In this document: positions 55,962-64,000 of the stretch, in pieces
Layout of the letters: every line of letters begins with the position of its first letter
How positions within the stretch are numbered: position 1 is the first letter of the stretch
From: Alnus glutinosa
Lineage: Eukaryota; Streptophyta; Magnoliopsida; Fagales; Betulaceae
Assembly (NCBI RefSeq): GCF_958979055.1
Contig: NC_084889.1
Location: 8,735,761-8,799,760 of the forward strand
Reading direction: 5' to 3'
DNA: 64,000 bases
Translations under genes and position numbers: made by a program
The notes under the pieces: generated by a model
What the model was told of the DNA's origin: nothing
Databases searched by the model: none
What the model saw: the letters and a program-made list of their open reading frames with translations, nothing else

Positions 55962-58454
55962 TGTTTTATTTAGTTTTTTGTACTGTCTATTGCATGCTGC
56001 TGTCTGTTGAAAATTTGCCATTTTCTTATCTATAATGGGGTGGTTGCACCATGTGATATGCTGGTATTTCATCCGTAACTTTTCTTTTGCATTCTGACAA
56101 TATGTTGTAAGTTCATTATGAGTTGTAGCATTTATGTAACAGTTATGCTTTATACATTTATAGATATGCTCATTTTGACACCAAAAAAATGGTGTTATTG
56201 TATCTGATTTTGGTTATTTCAGTAATGTTTTTATTTGTTACTATCTTGTTTGTAATATTTTAGATAATTTTTTAACTTATTTTTAATGTGAAAGATGCTG
56301 CGTGATTAAAACAGTATATAAACTTTTGCTGGGTGAGTTTGGTATTGTATCTGATTTTGGTTATTTCAGTAATGTTGTTTTTATTTGTTACTATCTTGTT
56401 TGTAATATTTTAGATAATCTGACTTATTTGTAATGTGAAAGATGCTCCATGTGACGAAGTTTGGTAGTGAATTAAAACAGTATAGAAACTTTTGCTGGGT
56501 AAGTTGTGGAGTTGTGATGGTATTCCCTAGGGTCAATAAAGGATTAAAGTTTGTCAAATTAGCAGTCTTTTTCTGAACCATTTGACACGTTGGAACTCTT
56601 GCCATTGCACTTTGGGGCCATACATTTGTTTTATATTCCATTTTTTTAACGGACTCATGTTTATAAGGATCATGCTTTGGAATTTGAATTGGCTGACAGT
56701 TACCTGACATTCCCTCCCTCCCTCCGGCTTGTGATCAGTTGTGTAAATCAACATGTAATTAAGTGATCTTGATGCATCAACATGTATATGTCTGAGCTCG
56801 TTGCATGGATACTCTAAATTAATGTCAATGTTCTTTTTGGGAAATGAATGGAACTTGCCGTCCTCTCTGATTCTTTTACATTTTAGTCAGTTTTTTCCCC
56901 CTCGGAACACCCCGACTCAAACAATAAGTCAGTGAATTTAAAACACTGTTTTTGTGATTCTGGGTATGTACACATATATGTTCTGGAAAGTGTTGTAGTT
57001 TTCTGTTTAATAGGTGGAATGGTCAATTTCTGTAATTATTGTGTTTATTTGCAGATAATGTGTGCAGCCATCATTATCAATATATTTCTTTCTTTTTTTT
57101 TTTTTGGGGGGGGGGGGGGGGGGGTGAGAGAGAGAGAGAGAGAGAGAGATTAGTGGTACTTTTGTTAGAATTATTAATCTGTGCAGCATGTGAAGATCAT
57201 CCGTCTTAATTTAATGCATGTATGTTTTGCATTTTGACTTCAGTTTGCTTGTGTCATAACTGTTACCATTATTTCCATTTATCAAATTGATAAAATACCG
57301 TACTCATTTCTCTTTCACATTATCAATATACGAGTATGATGAGATGTATTTGTCATTGTTGAAAAGTGAAAATTGTTGTTTTCTTAAGCAGGGCGGATTT
57401 CCCTCATCTTGCAAGCCAGGGCAGTAGGGTGATCAAAAGCACTCCTGTCAAAGGAACTTCAACTGGATCATTAAGCCGACAAAAATCAGTTGTTGGCAAA
57501 CCTGCTGAGCGATCTCTTTCATCCTCGCCTGCCTCTGCTCAGGCTTCTCTGAAAGGAAAAAGAGATGCTATGAACAATCATTCTGGTAAGGCATGCTGGA
57601 CTTTTGATCCTTTCATCACATATATTGTCAATTGACCTTTCTTTTCTCATGTCTTTTCTCACCTTGCAGAGGCCACGGATTTTAGAGATTGGTGCCAGAG
57701 TGAGTGTCTCAGGCTTGTTGGTACAAAAGGTGAGTTTGATTTCACTCACATTTGGCAGAAATTTTATTTCTAGATATTTCAAATACATGAAATTTAGGTA
57801 TTGGCTACAGAAAAACAATGTTACGTTGTAAATTATGCTTTGCATTTTTTGTTTAGCCAAGAAAGTAAAACAAATTTTTTAAGAAGAAAAGATAGAGGCC
57901 ATGGCTTGTCAGACCAATTGGTCCAATGCCCTACTTATTGCTGGAAACATGATTAGCCTAGTCTTGTTCCTTGCCATGTCTCTATGGTCCTGAAAGGCTG
58001 GTCCAGTAATCTTAAGATTTGCTAGCATTCAAGCTATTTTACCTAATGTAATGCTATTCTGTTTTCATCTTTGCTAGATACGAGTTTCCTTGAATTCTGC
58101 TCGAAGCAGTCCAGATCCGAGGCTGAAATGCTTCTGATAGAGAACCTTGGATCATTTGATCCTGATCACCAGTTCATTGACAAATTCCTCAACTACAAGG
58201 AGTTGTTACCAGCGGATGTCCTTGAAATCGCCTTTCAAAGCCGGAATGATTTGAAGGTCACTGGATTCAGTACTGGAGGTGGGAATTCTGGCAATGCAGG
58301 TGTTGGGGACGCTGATAATGATCCCGATGGTTCCTCAAAAGGGGGAGGAAAGAAGAAGGGGAAGAAAGGGAAGAAGGTTAGCCCCTCAGTTCTCGGTTTT
58401 AATGTCGTCAGTAACCGGATCATGATGGGTGAGATCCAGAGTGTCGAAGATTAG
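47254..58454 (+). CDS. EXA1: GYF-domain translation regulator, EXA1/GIGYF-like
   Basis: Ten coding exons: 47254-47326, 50224-50312, 50496-51398, 51477-51588, 51680-51871, 52208-52990, 53149-55900, 57392-57585, 57670-57729 and 58078-58454; the sum gives 1844 residues. The N-terminal part is rich in R, D and G (WRD/RRE stretches, RGRG motifs). YSRTKLL at residues 307-313 fits the eIF4E-binding motif YxxxxL-hydrophobic. The GYF domain lies at about 582-640 (YYKDPQGRIQGPF, ISWFENGYFGLD) and binds proline-rich ligands. A Q-rich helix region lies at about 905-965. The C-terminal SSLEFCSKQSRSEAEM-like part is conserved in plant homologues. Arabidopsis EXA1 (also MUSE11/PSIG1) is a cytoplasmic repressor of translation, needed for potexvirus accumulation and affecting immune receptor levels. 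All junctions are GT-AG; the paralogue identity is inferred. Confidence 0.9.
51252..51272 (+). other. eIF4E-binding motif within the EXA1-like protein
   Basis: Codons for Y-S-R-T-K-L-L. In EXA1 and in animal GIGYF proteins a motif of this form upstream of the GYF domain contacts the cap-binding protein. The sequence around it (RLRYSRTKLLDVYRTTDM) is the type expected for this family. Confidence 0.7.
55912..55957. repeat. (CT)n microsatellite next to a splice donor
   Basis: An uninterrupted CT run of about 23 units begins 11 bases into intron 7 of the EXA1-like gene (donor CA|GTATGG at 55900/55901). Confidence 0.95.
56197..56500. repeat. Tandem duplication in intron 7 of the EXA1-like gene, period about 147 bp
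   Basis: ATTGTATCTGATTTTGGTTA continues almost identically from 56197 and from 56344 through TTACTATCTTGTTTGTAATA, GTGAAAGATGCT and AACTTTTGCTGGGT. The copies differ by small indels, including an insertion of about 17 bp (TGTGACGAAGTTTGGTA) in the second. Confidence 0.85.
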
Positions 58455-60314
58455 GAGAGGGTCTGGAGCCAATTGTAAATACATTTTGGCTTATTAACTG
58501 TTTGTAAATGCTTCTCACTTTAGGATTTTTGTTTCCCTTCATAGAGCGACAGCAGCAGTACTATTTTAATCTGCTCAAGCGGTTTTGTCTCGTCTGCAGT
58601 AGGGTTCTTGTTATTTTGGTCACAACCTTAGCGAGGTATAATTTTAAAATTAAAGTAACCTTTAATTCATTTGCTTTTCTTTCTTAAGTTTACCCGTTGT
58701 TCTTCTTGCTGGACACGTCTTGTCTCTACTATTAATGAAGAATGAATCATGTTACTTTTGAACTACCAATTCATTTTTCTCTAAGCTTCAAAAACACCCT
58801 TAATTTTCAACATTGTTTAACAAAATCACCTCTTCTAAATTAACGTCTTTAAGGATTTTTTGCTTGCACATATGATAGGTTATCCCTTGATCTATCTTAC
58901 CACCATGGAGGAAGAGTTACAGACACGCATGCCTCAATGACCAAAATATAGGAGTCTTATCGTGTTGTTAAACAGTGTTAGGAGTCCAAGGAGGTCTAGG
59001 TTACTTCTAATAACCTATCAGCTATTTTATTTTTAACTGAAATAGGGAAGGGAACAAACGAAGGAAAGACGTTGCTGCTTTCCCAAGTAATCGCCCAGCT
59101 GCACAATCAGTCTGCAAGGTTCGAACCATCTTTCTTTTTCCTCCACTTTTCACGCTATCTTTTCTAATGTCTAATTCTCCAATTTTTTTTTTTTTGCTCC
59201 CCTCGTCTATCTCCTCTCTTTCAAAGAATTGGCGATGCACTTACTTGTGCACGTGTGCCAGAGTCTAGTTTTAATTAAATTCAAATGCTAAAAAATCCCA
59301 ACACAACTATTGTGTATTTATCTTACTTTTTGCCCAAGGGTTTTGATACATTTAAGGTTTTCCAGTTGGCCATAAAAATTCTTTTGGAAAAAAAGCTCCA
59401 TTCATTCTTTTTTTTTCACTTCTTTTTTTTTTTTTCTTTTTTTCTTTTTTTTTTTTTTTTCTTTTTTTTCTTTTTTTTTTTTTTAAAGCAAATCACTCCC
59501 TAAGATTTTCATCAAACATGTCCAATAATATTGGTTTTTTTTTTTAAAAAAAAAAAAAAAAGAAAAAAAAAAAGACGTGTCCAAATCATTCTTAAACACG
59601 AATGAAAATCTCCTGAAATTCGGTAATATCCCCTGAAATTAGACGGTCCAAATTTCAATGAAATTTAGGAAGCCTAAGATCAGGAGCTGCGGGGCCCCTT
59701 TTTCCCGAACAGATAAACTGCACACCCTAAGCTGCCTGAAGCATGTGGCCCTTGCAACCCCTCTCAAAGCTGCTGCCCGAATTTCACGCTTCCTAAAACA
59801 CTATTGAAAAACACCACCCACACCAGTCTTATCCACTTCAAGCCAAGCATCTTCTTGTCAAACCGCCAAGACACATTCCTCTCATTCTTTCAGTTATGAG
59901 AAAGGAGAAGTCCGTGATTCAATTTTCAATCAGATAACCAAAAAGGAAAAGGTAACAAGTGGCATAACTACGAGCAGTCAGAACTTTTTATAACCATCTC
60001 TAATCTCTCTTTATCTTATGCTTATTTATTCATGCGATATTACAAACCATCATAGAAAGTCATCTAAAATCCTTAAACAATAAACAAAAAAAGTTAAAAA
60101 CCCTCGATTTCATGGGCTTATTTGGAAAGGCAACCTATACAAACAGTTTTGACTTTTGCAAGGTCCTTTAGCTAAAGCAAGTATGCAACTGATTTGTTTG
60201 TTCTAATATAACAGATTGTGTATTACTCCAGCTCATCACCATCTTCTGCTGACTTTAAGCAGGAAATGGGATATCCCAACGTGCATAAACAAATAGAAGG
60301 AAGCACTCCAGTTA
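58455..60314. other. Intergenic region
   Basis: Begins with the 3' UTR of the EXA1-like gene. From 59400 to 59485 and 59535-59575 there are long T and A tracts. A segment at about 59620-59790 (GACGGTCCAAATTTCAATG, CTAAGCTGCCTGAAGCATGT) resembles 22050-22130 (CTAGGCTGCCGGAAGTATGT), an old dispersed repeat. No gene seen. Confidence 0.5.
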
Positions 60315-62973
60315 TCAGCTACTCCCAGCTTCAGTTACCTTCTTTCCTTTTTCTGCTTGTTTGAGGCTCTTCCTTGATCCTCTAGAACTCTGGACAGCAT
60401 AACAACACATTAACACAATGACATTATGGCCTAAAGACCTTTTTCTCAGCTCAGAAAAGAAAGAAAGAAATAATACTACCTTTCTAGGATTCAATTCTCT
60501 AATACTAAACAGTCTAACTGCTTTGAAAGCTGTGAGAGATGACTAAGATCTACCATCGATCTTTAGAGTTCGCCTATGAGCAAACTCTCATAATGAACAC
60601 ATCCAAGATGATCTTACTATTTAAATAACAAAAATAGGGGTTGTTAATATATATCACTAAGTTGAAATGACATTAGAAATCTAAATCCATAATTTACCCT
60701 ATCCTCTACGAGAGTCAAGAGAGCAGCCCATTTTTCACAATAGTTAGAAGAACTCCTCGTTAAGAGCTTGTTTGGGATTGCGTTGAGAAATATAACTTTT
60801 ATCTATAGAAAAAGCCTCAAAGAGCATTTTTTAAAAAAAAAACCTCATTTTCAAGCTACCCCCACAACGCAGTTTTTGGCTATTTTTAGAGCAACAAAGT
60901 GATTTTAAAGTTTTTTACCAAACCAACAATTTTTTCCTTGAAAGAGCTTTTTAAGTACTTAAAAGTTAAAAACTCTTTTTAAGCTCCTTAACACAATCCT
61001 AAACAAGCTCTAAGTCTACATCATGTTACTTACCTCTTCTGGTTTGAGCCATGAATTCAAAATATGGGATGAGAATACAGCAGTTCATCCATCGGAAAAA
61101 TATTAAACTAGGAAGCATCCATGTGGACCTGCAGGCTTCTAATCACCAGTAGGGGGGGGGGGGGGGGGGTGATGCTGAATTTCAAGCCCCCAACTAATTT
61201 TACTAAAGGGATTCTATTTTAAAGTTGTCTAGGAATGTGGATCGCATTCTCTCTCAAACATAATTGGTGGTCCAGGAATTTCAAAATCTACTTCCCTTTC
61301 CAGACAACTACTAAAAACTAAAAACTCATCAAATTTGTTCCTTCATACATTTATAATAAAAGACTTGCATTCCAGAAGAACCAATCAACAACAATAAGCG
61401 GTTGCAAATTTACCATTTGCAAAGAAAATCCCATTTAAAACAGTGAAGAAAATGAGCAGAAATGAAAAGAAAAAGGGAGAAAAAGAAGAAGCAAATGTAA
61501 TCAAAAGAAAGACTTTACTACACTCTACCAAACCGTCCCTAACAAAGAGAACAGAGAGCAATAGTAAAGAAAAACAAATATCGCATATGGAACAACTTAA
61601 CTAAATTGGGATTTGGCTTAGGTGCTGTAAAAAACTCTAGCACACGTGCTGTAATTTTTTCAAACGGTCTAGATTTAATACCAATTTTTTTAATGAGAAT
61701 GAGGGAGATAGTGAAATTGAATCTGGACCGTTGAAAAAGCTACAATGAAAAATGACTTTGTTTGTAGTTAAATGCCAACTGTCATTCTAAAATAAGTATT
61801 CAATTTAGTGGATTTATACTGTAAAAAATATGACAAGAGTACATGATATTAGAGTTTGACTTTTAGAAGCAAATGGAATCCAGCCATATAACCGGATAAT
61901 AAGCATTATGCTTTTGATTAACCTTTCCACTAACCCATAACAAACAAAAATACAACTCAAGAGGACAAGTCAAATTATATCCACAATCACATGGGTGATC
62001 CCATTTCCACTCTGAGACTCTTCAATATGCCCTTTTCCGTTTTCCCTACAAATTTTGGAGCTCTTAAACAGCCATCAAATAAATGACATTAACCGAACAC
62101 GGAGATGAAAATGTCAAATACTGAGAAATTAATTACAAGAAAAAAGTTGTATAATTTTATTTTTGGTTAATTGGAATCACAATTATGGTGCATGATTTAC
62201 AATATATCTAAATTAGTGACTTTTGGGAAAATTCGATCACCAGACATTAAATTTTGCTCGGTCTCTCTCCCCGAAAGGTGAAAAACACGGCCAGAAGCAA
62301 AGCCCAATTGCGACAGTAAGTGAAAATATATATATATATATATATACAAGCAACAAGACAAGTGTGAAGAAGAAGAGCCAACCTGTGAATGACTAGGAAG
62401 TGGGTCGAGACTGATGGAGCGCATGGACATCTTTGCGATTTCCGAAACGGCAGCGTCTCGGACGCCCAGAACATCACTAGTCAAATGCTCGTAAGCAGCT
62501 TCGAAAGCCTCCTGCCAAAACTTAGGCAATCTCATACTCTTGCTCTGCGTGTACACGCCCCACATGTGCCTCACCACCTTCTGTCTCTCCTCCACTTCCT
62601 ATCCCCACCAAAAAAGAGTAAATCAACAAAACAAAATTCATTACCTTTATCTTTCAGCAACTGAAAACAAAACGAAGGTTTTTTTTGCTAAGAAGAGAGA
62701 AACGAAGGTATTAGGCACCAGAATATCAAGATCGTCGAGGATCAGAGAGTCGGCGGTGTCGGAGAAGCGCGTGAGGTTACCGGCGGACCATTTGAGAGTG
62801 ACGGAGCCGGTGAACATGGACCAGACGGCGAGGAGAATAATTGCGACCAGGGCCCAGAACTTGTACGAGCGGCTACGGCCGAAAAGGCCAGCCTCTGAGT
62901 TATCTTTCTTCACCGTTTTTGCTGAGGAAAGAGCTGGTGTTGCTGTCGGTGGAACGTCGTCGTTCAGTCTCAT
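60315..62973 (-). CDS. DUF1195 single-pass membrane protein
   Basis: Minus-strand gene in three exons: 62973-62719, 62598-62383 and 60389-60315, giving 181 residues. The N-terminus is a short polar tail, then one membrane segment at about 38-58 (YKFWALVAIILLAVWSMFTG) followed by TLKWSAGNL. Exon 2 encodes the conserved core with VVRHMWGVYTQSKSMRLPKF and WQEAFEAAYEHLTSD. Exon 3 is a small basic tail (KSLKQAEKGKKVTEAGSS) and ends in TGA. It is separated by a 2-kb intron (60390-62382) that contains a Tourist-like MITE. I place it in the plant DUF1195 family, whose function is unknown; some databases call members putative sugar transporters, which one membrane span does not support. Exons 1 and 2 are firm; exon 3 rests on a good acceptor (CTGTCCAG), matching phase and a stop. 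Confidence 0.7.
60764..61010. mobile_element. Tourist-like MITE, 247 bp, with TAA target duplication
   Basis: Left end GAGCTTGTTTGGGATTGCGT and reverse complement of the right end GAGCTTGTTTAGGATTGTGT match at 18 of 20 positions. Both are flanked by TAA (60761-60763 and 61011-61013), the PIF/Harbinger duplication. Inside, AAAGAGC(A/T)TTTT words occur in both orientations. It lies in the last intron of the DUF1195 gene. Confidence 0.8.
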
Positions 62974-64000
62974 CGCGTTTTGGAGTTAATGACGACTGAA
63001 GCGAAACTGCAGTACTGGCTCACAAGAGAGAGAGAGAGGGAATTATTTAGGTCGGTTGGGTCCGACATGGGACTGATGTCTGATGGAGTGGTAGGTCGCT
63101 TGTCAAAGACACTAATGACAGAGGAAATTGAGGCTTGTCAAACTACCGACTTGGTGGGGCCAGGCATCCAACTGGACGCAGGATTATACGACCGTGACTC
63201 TGACCGGGCCTGACCGCGTAGCCCGGTGTCTTTTGACATACATGCCTGTCGACTGAGATCTGTGGGTATTGCCGTATTGCAATTCAGTTTTAAAATGTAT
63301 GTGATTCTAAAGTATAGTTCTTATTTTTATTAGAACACAAATGTATGTAATTTTTAAAATGCCGTTCAAAATTATGTGCTCTATTAAAAATATATATGTA
63401 AAAATTACATATATTTTGAACACATCAATTTAATAGGTTGAATTGAAAAAAAATTATTTAACCCATTTAAAAGAAAAATAGCCTTAACATAGATAAATAA
63501 AGTTTTCTTTTATTGAGTTGGAATAACTTTTTCCAACCCAATTTTTAAATTTGGCATGTGTCATTTGAAAAAAAGAATGTGCTTCTCACATTTTCAAAGA
63601 ATATATTGCAATTTTAGAAGAAAAATCTTTCCAACATAGATTTCGTCAAATTTTTAAGTTATTTTCTTAAAATATACATAGCATGAATATTTATTAATTT
63701 TTATCAATTGTGCTTTATAAAATAGGATAAGTAACATTTAAAATGGGAGGGATTAGTATCCACTATAATAAATCATATGCTGCAATATTAGGTTAAAATT
63801 ATAAAATATTATCAATTCTTTTTTTTCTTTTTTTAATATACATACTCTTCAAACTAACCACACAATTTGCAATATCTCCCAAACTTTCAATTGAAGGAAT
63901 GTCCCTCAAAACTACCTTTTGTCCAACAAATATACCAAAAAAAAAAAAAAGAATAAAAAAAAACCGTAATAATAAAAATTCTCAAACAGACAAATACCAA
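62974..64000. other. Upstream flank of the DUF1195 gene, no gene
   Basis: The first 260 bp have balanced composition and a (GA)n stretch at 63028-63041 in the likely promoter. From about 63270 to the end the sequence is AT-rich with A tracts (63935-63963) and no recognised gene, RNA or clear transposon boundary. Confidence 0.5.

Noticed and set aside
62260..62382. Read-through continuation of DUF1195 exon 2 into a Tyr-Ile stretch
   Set aside because: Caused by a TA microsatellite directly after a usable GT donor; intron sequence is the better explanation.

Overview
This is nuclear DNA from a flowering plant, most likely a woody core eudicot. The genes have GT-AG introns, AT-rich introns and intergenic DNA, and the six host proteins are all plant types: a GH17-X8 glucanase, a COV-like membrane protein, cytosolic phosphoglucose isomerase with 23 coding exons, dUTPase, a GYF-domain EXA1 homologue and a DUF1195 protein. 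No bacterial, organellar or viral segment was recognised. Species cannot be fixed from the sequence alone.

Layout. 1-4659: right part of a hAT DNA transposon with an uninterrupted 694-residue transposase on the minus strand and several internal tandem repeats; the left end lies outside the window. 4660-8955: intergenic DNA with MITEs and microsatellites. 8956-13459 (+): five-exon gene for a large disordered protein with a VARLMGLD-like motif and a DUF4378 C-terminus. 13460-20404: about 7 kb without a recognised gene, containing a hairpin MITE, a foldback element and a 747-bp non-autonomous hAT element with perfect 8-bp target duplications. 20405-22938 (+): secreted/apoplastic endo-beta-1,3-glucanase with an X8 (CBM43) domain. 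24155-27253 (+): LIKE-COV (DUF502) protein. 29633-29704 (+): tRNA-Glu(UUC). 31041-39118 (+): cytosolic glucose-6-phosphate isomerase. 39119-42870: a decayed LINE whose 5' part is inverted. 42871-43587 (-): dUTPase with E2F sites in its promoter. 47254-58454 (+): ten-exon EXA1/GIGYF-type translation regulator. 60315-62973 (-): DUF1195 single-pass membrane protein with a distant small last exon.

The genes do not form a pathway or an operon-like unit; they are independent neighbours. Exon models were made by hand from splice signals and reading-frame continuity: all coding sums are divisible by three and each model runs from ATG to stop without internal stops. UTR ends are not determined.

The window does not show an obvious undescribed biochemical system. 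Its most distinctive signal is in the non-coding DNA: six tiny insertions in the isomerase and EXA1 loci, each an A- or T-tract with only a few extra bases (five resemble ACTTAYC or its reverse complement) flanked by 11-20 bp direct repeats. They look like retroposon insertions truncated almost to the poly(A) tail. Other items of note are a LINE with a twin-priming inversion, a GC-AG intron, an acceptor-adjacent tandem duplication in the isomerase gene, and paired E2F sites on dUTPase.
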